Below, piece by piece: positions 8,172 to 16,531 of a DNA stretch of 64,000 nt; the first letter of the stretch is position 1; the number at the start of each line of letters is the position of its first letter. The stretch lies in the NCBI GenBank assembly GCA_046331705.1, contig JAXLQJ010000004.1, positions 186,001 through 250,000 on the forward strand, given 5' to 3'. The position numbers were made by a program, and so were the translations under genes. The DNA comes from JADJOY01 sp046331705 [NCBI: bacterium]. GTDB taxonomy: Bacteria; JADJOY01. The notes under the pieces are model-generated. The model ran no database searches. It saw only the letters and a list, made by a program, of their open reading frames with translations, and was not told the DNA's origin.

Positions 8172-9572
8172 ATGCACGATCGTTCCGAGCTCTGCTCACC
8201 CGCGGTGACCGTCGTCGGCGCCGGACTGGCCGGATGCGAGGCGGCGCTGGCGCTCGCGCACCGCGGCATCCGTGTGCGCTTGATCGAGATGCGACCCGCG
8301 GCGTCGAGCCCGGCGCACCGCACCGGCGACCTCGCCGAGCTGGTGTGCTCGAACTCCTTGCGCTCCGACAATCCGATCAACGCCGCCGGCGCGCTCAAGC
8401 GTGAGATGGCGGCGATGGGCTCGGTGATCATCGCGGCGGCGCGACACGCGCGCGTCCCGGCCGGCGATGCCCTCGCCGTGGACCGGGTGCTGTTCGCGCG
8501 CTGCGTGAGCGAGCGAATCGCCGCCGAGCCGCGGATCGAGCTGGTACGCGAGGAGATCCACGAGATCCCCGAGCCGCCCGCGATCATCGCGTGCGGACCG
8601 CTGCCGCCGGCGCGCTTCGCCGCGGCGCTCGGGCGGCGCTTCGGCGACCGCTTTCTCTCCTTCTACGACGCCATCGCGCCGGCCGTGTGGGCGGCGAGCG
8701 TCGACTCCGAGCGGGTCTACGCGGCCTCGCGCTACGGCAAGGGCGGCGGCGCCGATTACCTGAACTGCCCGATGACCGAGGCGGAGTATCTGGCGTTCGT
8801 CGAGGCGGTGCGCACCGGCGAGCGGGTGCCCGAGCAATCGTTCGAGAACCTGCGGCGCTTCGAGGGCTGCCTGCCCATCGAGGTCATGGCGGATCGCGGC
8901 GTCGAAACGCTGCGCCACGGCCCCATGAAGCCCTTCGGCCTGCGCGACCCGCGCACCGGTGCGTCGCCCTACGCCGTGGTCCAGCTCCGTCGCGACGACG
9001 TCGCCGGCCAGGTGCTCAACCTGGTCGGTTTCCAGACCAAGCTCACCCATCCCGAGCAAAAGCGCGTCTTTCGCATGATCCCCGGCCTCACCGAAGCCGA
9101 GTTCGTGCGGCTCGGCAGCCTGCACCGCAACACCTTCCTCACGTCGCCGGAGATCCTCGAGCCCACGCTCGAGGTGCGCGGCGCCCCCGGGCTCTTCCTC
9201 GCGGGACAGGTGACGGGAGTCGAGGGCTACATCGAGTCGGCGGCCATGGGCATCCTGGCGGGCGTGAACGCCGCCGCGCGCTGCCTCGGCCTCGATCCGT
9301 TGGTGCCGCCGGCCACCACCCTCACCGGGGGGCTCGTCCGTCACCTCACCGAGACTCGTGCCGAGGACTTCCAGCCGACCAACGTGCATCTCGGGCTGCT
9401 CGCGCCGCTGCACACGCCGCTGCGAAAGCAGGCGCGTCGCGACGCGCTGGCGCGACGCGCGCTCGACGACGTCGCGTCCTGGATCGGGTCGTGGCCCGAC
9501 GCGCTCCGCGCACCCATCCCGGTGCCCGGCGCCGAAGACGCCGTGCCCACGGAGCTCGCCAGCGTGGGGTGA
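8172..9572 (+). CDS. trmFO: tRNA (uracil-5-)-methyltransferase TrmFO (folate/FAD-dependent)
   Basis: 466 residues. FAD-binding GAGLAGCEAALALA lies near residue 15, and IEMRPA and LVCSNSLRSD are hallmark TrmFO motifs. GYIESAAMGILAGVNAAAR lies toward the C-terminus. TrmFO uses 5,10-methylenetetrahydrofolate and FADH2 to make ribothymidine 54 in the T-loop of tRNA. The ATG at 8172 places the dinucleotide-binding strand correctly; codons before it do not resemble the family. The gene follows dprA after 81 bases, and seven bases separate it from the next gene. Confidence 0.93.
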   Translation: MHDRSELCSPAVTVVGAGLAGCEAALALAHRGIRVRLIEMRPAASSPAHRTGDLAELVCSNSLRSDNPINAAGALKREMAAMGSVIIAAARHARVPAGDALAVDRVLFARCVSERIAAEPRIELVREEIHEIPEPPAIIACGPLPPARFAAALGRRFGDRFLSFYDAIAPAVWAASVDSERVYAASRYGKGGGADYLNCPMTEAEYLAFVEAVRTGERVPEQSFENLRRFEGCLPIEVMADRGVETLRHGPMKPFGLRDPRTGASPYAVVQLRRDDVAGQVLNLVGFQTKLTHPEQKRVFRMIPGLTEAEFVRLGSLHRNTFLTSPEILEPTLEVRGAPGLFLAGQVTGVEGYIESAAMGILAGVNAAARCLGLDPLVPPATTLTGGLVRHLTETRAEDFQPTNVHLGLLAPLHTPLRKQARRDALARRALDDVASWIGSWPDALRAPIPVPGAEDAVPTELASVG

Positions 9573-9579
9573 CTCGACC

Positions 9580-9888
9580 ATGAACGACGCCACGCTCACC
9601 GAGCTGACCCGCGAGGCCCTGCGCGGAGTGATCGATCCCGAGCTGGGGCTCGACGTCGTCGCCCTGGGCCTCGTCTACGGCCTGGAAGTGCGCGATTCCG
9701 TCGCCGCCGTCGAGCTGACCATGACCTCCGCCGCGTGCCCGCTCGGCGACCACATCGTGCGCGAGGCCGAGACCATGCTCGCCGCGGTGCCCGGCCTCGC
9801 GTCGTTCACCGTGCGGCTGGTGTGGGACCCACCCTGGACGCCGGAGAAGATGACGCCCGAGGCGAAGAAGCTGCTGGGCTGGACGTGA
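9580..9888 (+). CDS. MIP18/DUF59-family iron-sulfur assembly protein
   Basis: 102 residues covering a single MIP18 (DUF59) domain: ALRGVIDPELGLDVVALGLVY at the N-terminus and a central MTSAACPLGD that carries the conserved Cys. The C-terminal KMTPEAKKLLGW is typical of stand-alone SufT/PaaD-like members. Such proteins help assemble or deliver Fe-S clusters. The gene begins seven bases after trmFO and is 34 bases before a membrane protein gene, so the three are probably cotranscribed. Confidence 0.85.
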   Translation: MNDATLTELTREALRGVIDPELGLDVVALGLVYGLEVRDSVAAVELTMTSAACPLGDHIVREAETMLAAVPGLASFTVRLVWDPPWTPEKMTPEAKKLLGWT

Positions 9889-9922
9889 TGCGGCGCAGCC
9901 TCCGGGAAGTCCGCGCCGCGCG

Positions 9923-10999
9923 GTGGCGCTCGTGACGGCAATCGATCCCTGGGGGCGGCGCGTGCTGCTGCTGCCGGGCCTCGCGGCGCTCGTCGTGGGA
10001 GTGCTGGGCGGGCTCACGCGCGTGGGATGGAACGTGCACGCGCCGGACGCGGCCGTGCTCGGCCACGGCCCGCTGATGGTGGGCGGCTTCTTCGGAACCT
10101 TGATCGCGCTCGAGCGCGCGGTGGCGCTCGGCGCGCGCTGGGCGTTCGCGGTGCCGCTGGCGAGCGGCATCGGCGTCGTGCTGACGCTCGCTGGCGCACC
10201 CGTGAGCGGCGCTCACCTCTTCACCGCGGCGGCGGTGCTGCTCACCGTGGCGAACCTCGTCATCGTCGCGCGCCAGCCGGCGCTCTTCACCGCGGTGATG
10301 GCCGCGGGCAGCGCAGCGTGGGCCGTCGGCGATCTGCGTTGGGCGCTGGGAGCGCCGATCGCGCTGGCGGTGCCGTGGTGGCTCGCGTTCTTCGTGCTGA
10401 CGATCGCGGCGGAGCGCCTCGAGCTCTCGCGACTCGCGCCCAAGCCCAAGGCCGCCACACCGCTCTTCGCGGTGCTGGCGGCGGCGACCCTGGTCGCGAC
10501 GGCCGCCGGCAGCACGCGCGCGCTGGGAATCGCGTTCCTGGCGCTCGCGGCGTGGCTCGCAGCGTGGGACGTGGCGCGCCGCACCATCCGGCTGCACGGG
10601 CTGCCGCGCTTCGCGGCGATCGCGCTCTTCGGCGGCTACGCCTGGCTCGCCGTCGCGGCGCTGGCGCTGACGGCCTGGCCCTTACCGCCCGCCGGCCCAG
10701 GCTACGACGCGGTCGTGCACGCGGTGATGGTGGGATTCGTGTTCTCGATGGTGTTCGCCCACGCGCCGATCGTGCTGCCCGCGGTCGCGCGCATCCGGCT
10801 GCCCTTTCGCCCCACTTTCTACGTGCCGCTCGTGCTCTTGCACGCGGCCGTGCTGGCACGAATCGTGGGCGATCTGGCGGGCTGGCACGAGCTTCGACGC
10901 GCCGGCGCCCTGGCGACCGCGGTGGCGCTGGCGGTCTTCGTCGCGACCGTGCTGCACGCGCGACTGACGTCCGCGAGCGCCGCGGCGCCCCGATCCTGA
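9923..10999 (+). CDS. NnrS-like multi-pass membrane protein
   Basis: 358 residues with roughly eleven or twelve hydrophobic segments. Near the N-terminus is GHGPLMVGGFFGTLIALERA and near the C-terminus VVHAVMVGFVFSMVFAHAPI followed by LPAVARI. The spaced His residues in membrane helices and the helix pattern resemble NnrS, a heme/copper membrane protein linked to nitrogen-oxide stress, but the match is distant. GTG at 9923 is the likely start; a second GTG nine bases on is equally possible. Association with a MIP18-family gene would suit a metal-related role. This is an inference. Confidence 0.55.
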   Translation: MALVTAIDPWGRRVLLLPGLAALVVGVLGGLTRVGWNVHAPDAAVLGHGPLMVGGFFGTLIALERAVALGARWAFAVPLASGIGVVLTLAGAPVSGAHLFTAAAVLLTVANLVIVARQPALFTAVMAAGSAAWAVGDLRWALGAPIALAVPWWLAFFVLTIAAERLELSRLAPKPKAATPLFAVLAAATLVATAAGSTRALGIAFLALAAWLAAWDVARRTIRLHGLPRFAAIALFGGYAWLAVAALALTAWPLPPAGPGYDAVVHAVMVGFVFSMVFAHAPIVLPAVARIRLPFRPTFYVPLVLLHAAVLARIVGDLAGWHELRRAGALATAVALAVFVATVLHARLTSASAAAPRS

Positions 11000-11009
11000 T
11001 TCCCGGGCC

Positions 11010-11039
11010 GCGCCGCTTCCCTGCGGCGCCGAGCCGCAG
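11010..11039. terminator. Overlapping alternative hairpins between convergent genes
   Basis: Two mutually exclusive hairpins share bases: GCGCCGC/GCGGCGC (11010-11029) and CTGCGGC/GCCGCAG (11021-11039). They lie between the NnrS-like gene (plus) and topA (minus). No T-run follows in either direction, so termination activity is uncertain. Confidence 0.35.
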
Positions 11040-11051
11040 CGTGGGCGAGCG

Positions 11052-13784
11052 TCAGCTCTTGGTCGGTCGCTTCCGCCCGCCGCTCGCGCGACGACGCGTG
11101 GGCTTCACGGCGTCCGGGGCGCGCGGGTCCTTGCCCTGATCGCGCAGCTTCTGCTCGCGCGCCTCGATGAGCTCGAGCGCCCCTTCGAGGGTGAGCGTGT
11201 CGACGCTGCGCCCCTTGGGCAGCGAGGCGTTGACGACACCATCGGTCACGTAGGGACCGAAGCGGCCGTTGCGTAGCTCGATGGCCGCGCCGCTGGTCGG
11301 GTGGACGCCGATCGCCTTGAGCATCGAGGGACGCGCCGAGATCCGGCCTCGCTTGGGCTGGGCGAGCACGGCGAGCGCTTGCTCGGTCGTGATGCCGGCG
11401 AGCTGCTGGTAACCCTCGAGGCTACGGCTCTCCTTGCCACACATGACGTACGGCCCGAAGCGGCCGAAGGCGGCGAGGATCGGCTCGCCGGTCTCGGGGT
11501 GCCTGCCGATCTCGCGCGGATACGCGAGCAGCGCGAGCGCGTCGTCGAGGGTGAGCGTGTCCTTCGATTGATGGGGCCACAGGCTCGCCGTCTTCGGCTT
11601 GGGTGGCGCCTTGGCGCCCTTGGGCCGCTTCTCGCCCTTCGCGAGCTTCACGACCTCGCCGAGCTGCACGTACGCGCCGAACGCACCGTCGCGCAGGAAG
11701 ACGGGCAACCCGCTCACGGGATCGTGACCGAGCGGCTTGTCGCCCACCGCCGAGCGCTGGATGAAGTCGAGCGCGGTGGCGACGTCGAGCTGATCGATGG
11801 GCAGGTCGTCGGGCACGCTCGCGCGTTCCTCGCTGTCGCCGATCTGCACGTACGGTCCGTAGCGGCCGACCCGCGCCACCACGTCGCGGCCGCGCACGTC
11901 CTTGCCGAGCGGGATCGAGCTGATCTCGCGAGCGTCGATCTCTTCCCAGCCGCTGCCCACCCGGCGCTTGAGGCCGAGCGCCGCGATGTCCTTGCCGTTC
12001 GGGTTGGTGTTGGCGTCGCCGAAGTAGAAGCGATGGAGCCAGGGCCGCGCTTCCTGCTCGCCATTCGCCACGGCGTCGAGATCGTCCTCCATGCGCGCCG
12101 TGAAATCGAAGTCCACCAGGTCCGCGAAGTGGCGCTCGAGGAGGTTCACCACCGCGAACGCGGTGAGCGTCGGCACCAGCGCCGAGCCCTTCTTCCACAC
12201 GTACCCGCGATCCTGGATGGTCTGGATGATCGAGGCGTAGGTGGACGGCCGTCCGATGCCGCGCACCTCGAGCTCCTTGACCAGGCTCGCTTCGGTGAAT
12301 CGCGCTGGCGGCTGGGTCTCGTGGCCCTTCGCCTCGATCGAGCGCGGCGACAGGCGATCGCCCGCCACCAGCGGCGGCAGCGCGCGATCCTCGTCCTCGA
12401 GCTCGGCCTCGGGATCGTCGGATCCCTCCACGTAGGCACGCAGGAACCCGGCGAACGTGGTGACCTTGCCCGATGCCGTGAGCACGGCCTGGCCGTGCTC
12501 ACCTGCCGGCGCCACGATCCGCGCCGAGGTGCGCAGCTGCTCGGCGTCCTTCATCTGCGACGCCACCGTGCGTTTCCACACCAGCTCGTAGAGCGCGTGC
12601 TCGTCGCGATCGAGCTCGCGGCGCAAAGCCTCCGGGGTCGCGAACGATTCCCCCGAGGGGCGGATCGCCTCGTGGGCCTCCTGCGCGCCCTTGACCTTCT
12701 TGGTGTACTGGCGCGGCTCGGGGCTCAGGTACTCGGCGCCGAAGAGCTGGCGCACCTGGGTCCGCGCCGCCTCGAGCGCTTGGCTCGACAGGTTCGTCGA
12801 GTCGGTACGCATGTAGGTGATGTAGCCGTTCTCGTAGAGACGCTGCGCCACCGACATGGTGCGCTGCGCGCTGAAGCGCAGCTTGCGGGCGGCTTCCTGC
12901 TGAAGCGTCGAGGTGATGAAGGGCGGCGCCGGGCGTTGCGTGAACGGCCGCTCGGTGACGGAGGCGACCTCGAAGCTGGCGCGCCCCAGCACCTCGGCCA
13001 CCGAGCGCGCCCGCGCCTCGTCCAGGCACACGATGCCGTCGGCGTCGGTGAGGCGCCCGGTCTCCGCGTCGAAATCCTTGCCCGAGGCGACGCGCCGCTC
13101 GCCCAGCTCGACGAGTCGCGCCAGCACGTTCGGCGTTCGACCGGCACCGGGGACGAGCTCGGCCTCGACGTCCCAGTACGACGCGGCGACGAAGCTCATT
13201 CGCTCGCGCTCGCGATCGACGATGAGCCGTGTCGCCACCGACTGCACCCGCCCTGCCGAGAGACGCGGACGGACCTTCCGCCACAGCACCGGCGAAACCT
13301 CGTAGCCGTAGAGACGATCCAGGATGCGGCGCGCTTCCTGGGCCTCGACGAGGCCGCGGTCCAGATCGCGCGGATGGGCGAGCGCGTCGCGGATCGCGCC
13401 GGCGGTGATCTCGTGGAAGACCATGCGCTTCACCGGCACCTTGGGGCGAAGCACCTCGGTGAGATGCCATGCGATCGCCTCGCCCTCGCGATCTTCGTCG
13501 GTCGCGAGGTAGAGCTCCGAGGCGTCCTTGAGCAGTCCCTGCAGCTTCTTCACCTGGGCGCGCTTGGTGGGCGGCACGATGTAGATCGGCGCGAAGTCGT
13601 GGTCGACGTTCACGCCGAGCTGCTTCCAGGACTCCTTCTGGTACTTCTCGGGGACTTCCTTGGCGGAAGACGGCAGGTCGCGAACGTGGCCGATTGACGA
13701 CTCGACCACGTACTTCGAGCCCAGAAAGCTCGCGATCTTGCGCGCCTTCGCGGGCGACTCGACGATGACGAGGGGTTTCGACAT
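11052..13784 (-). CDS. topA: DNA topoisomerase I (type IA)
   Basis: 910 residues. A Toprim domain lies at the N-terminus (LVIVESPAKA at 5-14, acidic ATDEDREGEAIAWHL near 95-109). It is followed by the type IA core with the catalytic tyrosine Y324 in YITYMRTDST. The C-terminal third has at least four TopA-C repeats of the GRFGPYV type (GRYGPYVQIGD, GAFGAYVQLGE, GRFGPYVMCG, GRFGPYVTDG). There are no CxxC zinc ribbons, and the protein ends in an Arg/Lys-rich tail. It relaxes negative supercoils behind RNA polymerase. ATG at 13784 gives the canonical N-terminus. It is convergent with the dprA-trmFO group. Confidence 0.96.
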   Translation of the reverse strand: MSKPLVIVESPAKARKIASFLGSKYVVESSIGHVRDLPSSAKEVPEKYQKESWKQLGVNVDHDFAPIYIVPPTKRAQVKKLQGLLKDASELYLATDEDREGEAIAWHLTEVLRPKVPVKRMVFHEITAGAIRDALAHPRDLDRGLVEAQEARRILDRLYGYEVSPVLWRKVRPRLSAGRVQSVATRLIVDRERERMSFVAASYWDVEAELVPGAGRTPNVLARLVELGERRVASGKDFDAETGRLTDADGIVCLDEARARSVAEVLGRASFEVASVTERPFTQRPAPPFITSTLQQEAARKLRFSAQRTMSVAQRLYENGYITYMRTDSTNLSSQALEAARTQVRQLFGAEYLSPEPRQYTKKVKGAQEAHEAIRPSGESFATPEALRRELDRDEHALYELVWKRTVASQMKDAEQLRTSARIVAPAGEHGQAVLTASGKVTTFAGFLRAYVEGSDDPEAELEDEDRALPPLVAGDRLSPRSIEAKGHETQPPARFTEASLVKELEVRGIGRPSTYASIIQTIQDRGYVWKKGSALVPTLTAFAVVNLLERHFADLVDFDFTARMEDDLDAVANGEQEARPWLHRFYFGDANTNPNGKDIAALGLKRRVGSGWEEIDAREISSIPLGKDVRGRDVVARVGRYGPYVQIGDSEERASVPDDLPIDQLDVATALDFIQRSAVGDKPLGHDPVSGLPVFLRDGAFGAYVQLGEVVKLAKGEKRPKGAKAPPKPKTASLWPHQSKDTLTLDDALALLAYPREIGRHPETGEPILAAFGRFGPYVMCGKESRSLEGYQQLAGITTEQALAVLAQPKRGRISARPSMLKAIGVHPTSGAAIELRNGRFGPYVTDGVVNASLPKGRSVDTLTLEGALELIEAREQKLRDQGKDPRAPDAVKPTRRRASGGRKRPTKS

Positions 13785-14035
13785 GGGCCGCGTAGGCAAA
13801 CCGAGCGCTCGCTCCACTGTCAAGCACGATCGAGCTTCGGGCCCCTGCGGGCGGCCGCGCACAGGCGGTTCAGCCGTCGTGTCGCGCCGCGACCGAGGCG
13901 CTCGCGGAGGCCAAGCCGCCGCGCGCAGGACGTCCGATCGCGAGCGCCGGAAGCGGCCGTGCGTGCGACGGTGCCGCACGGCCCGCCGCGGCGGTCACGT
14001 CGTTGCCCGGGGCCGCGCCGAGCTGGGCGGCGTGC

Positions 14036-14581
14036 TCAGTCGAGCACGATCTCGACCAGCTCGATGCCGAGCCGCTTGGCCACCTCGAAGATCCGCTCGT
14101 CCCGATAGAACTCGGCGAAGCAGATCCGCCGCACGCCCGCGTTGGCGATCATCTTGAAGCAGTTCCAGCAAGGCGAGGCGGTGGTGTAGAAGCTCGCCCC
14201 TTCGATTCCGACGCCATTGCGCGCGGCTTGGATGATCGCGTTCGCTTCCGCGTGGATGGTCGCCACGCAATGCCCGGAATCCATCATGTGGCCGATCTCG
14301 TCGCAGTGGGGCATGCCGCGGATCGAGCCGTTGTAGCCGGTGGAGAGGATCATCCGGTCGCGCTCGATGACCGCGCCGACGTGCTTGCGATCGCAAGTGG
14401 CGCGGGTCGCGACCTCGCGCGCGATGTTCATGAAGTAGCGATCCCAGCTCGCGCGCTGGCGCGGCTTGGGGACGTCGTCACGCGACACCGTCGCGGCGAC
14501 CGCCGACGCGGCGCGCGGCCGGACCACCTTCACGGGCCGCGCTCGCGAGCGTGATGGGCGGCCCTGGTTTCGCTGCGGCAT
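14036..14581 (-). CDS. Deoxycytidylate (dCMP) deaminase family protein
   Basis: 181 residues. After a basic N-terminal extension of about 45 residues comes a cytidine/deoxycytidylate deaminase domain. It has GAVIERDRMILSTGYNGSIRG, HCVATIHAEANAI with the zinc-binding His and catalytic Glu, and TTASPCWNCFKMI with the PCxxC zinc ligands. This matches ComEB-type dCMP deaminases, which convert dCMP to dUMP for thymidylate synthesis. The ATG at 14581 is the last start before the conserved part; the Arg/Pro-rich leader after it is unusual and may be disordered. The gene lies 251 bases downstream of topA on the same strand. Confidence 0.88.
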   Translation of the reverse strand: MPQRNQGRPSRSRARPVKVVRPRAASAVAATVSRDDVPKPRQRASWDRYFMNIAREVATRATCDRKHVGAVIERDRMILSTGYNGSIRGMPHCDEIGHMMDSGHCVATIHAEANAIIQAARNGVGIEGASFYTTASPCWNCFKMIANAGVRRICFAEFYRDERIFEVAKRLGIELVEIVLD

Positions 14582-14762
14582 GGGATTCCCCCGAGAAAGA
14601 CGTGTTCGCGCCAACCTGTCGCAACCATCGGGATCGTAGGGCGGATCGCCTCGTCGCGACAGTCCCGCCAGCGTCCGATCGAGCCCACCCCCGACCCGCG
14701 CGCGTCGCCCAGCGCGCCGCGCCGCCCCCGGCAGCCGCCGCCACGGGATCCTGGGCGAGCGT

Positions 14763-16349
14763 TCATCGCGGCAGGCCGAGCTCGACCCAGCCGCGACGCA
14801 GCACGCGATCGCTGCGCTGCGCGGGAGTCGGCGGCGGCTCGCTCGGCTCGGTGGGCTCACCGGGCTCGTTCGGGTCGTTCGCTTCGGGAGGCGGGCGGCC
14901 GTGCCAGCGGGTGGCGACGATCCGCTCGCGCAGCTCCTTCACGCGCTGGTCTTCCTTGCCGAAGGTGTCGCGCGCTTGCTGGTAGTGATAGATGGCGAGC
15001 CGGCGGTCGCGATCCAAGATGGCGGCCTCGGAGAGCTCGAGCGAGGCCTCGCCGGTCCGGCCCTGCTCGCCCAGCACCACGCCGAGCTGCTGATGCGCCT
15101 CGGCGTCCTGTGGGATGCGTTCGACCACCGCGCGATAGACCTGCTCGGCCTCGGCGCGCCTGCCCAGCGAGCGCAGCACCCGACCGTAGACGCGCCCGAT
15201 GTCGGGGTCCGCGGCCTTGAGCTTGTGGGCGCGCTCGAGCGCCACCACCGCGTCGTCGAGCCGCTGCGACGCCTCCAGGATCTCGCCGATCTCCGCCCAG
15301 CCGCGCGCGTATTCCGGCTGTTCGGTCATCACGCTGCGCATCCAGTCGTAGGCGTCGGGCAGCCGACCCAGCGCCTTGAGCGCGAGCGCCATGCCGAGGC
15401 GGTCGTAGACGGTGCGATCGTCCCGCTTGAGGCGCTCCGAGTAGTACGCCGCGGCCACGGCGGGGCCCTCCGAGAGCACCCGAGCGCGCGCCTGCACCCG
15501 GCCCAGATCGCCGGCCGCGAGCGGGATCTCGCCGCTCGTGCGCACGTGGTCCGCCATGTCCTCGACGACGCTGATGCGCGATTCCACCTGCGGGTGGGTG
15601 AGCAGATAGGGCGGCGCGAAGATCGGGCTGCGCCGCTGCTCTTCCAGCAAGCGATGGAAGAACGTCGACATCGCCCGCGGGTCGTAGCCGGCACTGGCCA
15701 GGATCTGCATCCCCTGACGATCGGCCTCGTCCTCCATCTCGCGGGTGTGCTCGAGCATGGTGGCCTGGGCGGTGGCGAGACTTCCCATCATGCCGGCCTG
15801 ACCGAGCTGGGCCGCCTGGCTGCCGCCGCTCGAGGCGATCACCGCGCTCGCGATGACACCGGCCAGCGCCGCGATGCTCGCCTTCTGCGACTTCTCGATG
15901 TTGAGCGCGATGTGGCGTCCGCGCACGTGCGCCGACTCGTGGGCGAGAACCGCCGCCAGCTCCGCGTCGCTACGCGCGGCGAGCAAGAGCCCCGTGTGCA
16001 CGAAGATGTATCCCGCCGGCCCGGCGAACGCGTTGATGCGCGGGTCGCGCACCACCGCGAACCGAAGCGGGAACGGCCCCGGTCCCGCGGCGCGCGCCAC
16101 CTCCTCGCCCACCGCCTGCACGTAGCCTTGCACCTCGGAATCCCGCACCAGCGGCAGCTGCTCCCGCACCTGCTCCAGGAACTCTTCGCCGAGCTCGCGC
16201 TCTTCCTCGATCGTGAACGTGAAGAACGTGCCGTTCGCGAGCTTCTCGAACGGGTGATCGGGGATCGCACAAGCGTTGGAGACGAGCGCGAGCGCGACCA
16301 GGACGTGAAGCCAGCGCCACGGACGTGTGGGGCGCAATCGACGCTGCAT
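14763..16349 (-). CDS. M48-family zinc metalloprotease with TPR repeats (BepA/LoiP-like)
   Basis: 528 residues. An N-terminal hydrophobic export signal (about residues 12-27) ends at ...SNAC, an imperfect lipobox. The peptidase domain has INAFAGPAGYIFVHTG, the zinc motif HESAH (H137, E138, H141), and EMEDEADRQG with the third ligand. From about residue 290 there are TPR-like repeats. The tail is a DPNEPGEPTEPSEPPP low-complexity segment. Homologues such as BepA act in the periplasm on outer-membrane assembly and protein quality control. ATG at 16349 gives the signal peptide; upstream codons are unlike a signal. Confidence 0.85.
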   Translation of the reverse strand: MQRRLRPTRPWRWLHVLVALALVSNACAIPDHPFEKLANGTFFTFTIEEERELGEEFLEQVREQLPLVRDSEVQGYVQAVGEEVARAAGPGPFPLRFAVVRDPRINAFAGPAGYIFVHTGLLLAARSDAELAAVLAHESAHVRGRHIALNIEKSQKASIAALAGVIASAVIASSGGSQAAQLGQAGMMGSLATAQATMLEHTREMEDEADRQGMQILASAGYDPRAMSTFFHRLLEEQRRSPIFAPPYLLTHPQVESRISVVEDMADHVRTSGEIPLAAGDLGRVQARARVLSEGPAVAAAYYSERLKRDDRTVYDRLGMALALKALGRLPDAYDWMRSVMTEQPEYARGWAEIGEILEASQRLDDAVVALERAHKLKAADPDIGRVYGRVLRSLGRRAEAEQVYRAVVERIPQDAEAHQQLGVVLGEQGRTGEASLELSEAAILDRDRRLAIYHYQQARDTFGKEDQRVKELRERIVATRWHGRPPPEANDPNEPGEPTEPSEPPPTPAQRSDRVLRRGWVELGLPR

Positions 16350-16531
16350 TGCGGGTGGGACTTGCGATTCGGTGCCGCGCACGGGCCGGAAGGGTCCTTC
16401 GACGAGACGCCGCGAGGCGGACGCGCGACGAACCGTGCGTCGCTGCCGCCAAGATCGCACCCACCCAGGGGACCGGCAAGGAATCGCTGCGCCTCGTGAC
16501 GCCGCGGCGGGTGTGGCACCATCGGGGCGCC

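Noticed and set aside
11301-13697. Very long open frame on the plus strand opposite topA
   Set aside because: It mirrors topA codon structure, is Arg/His/Asp/Leu-biased and has no family motif. High GC removes stop codons from antisense frames.
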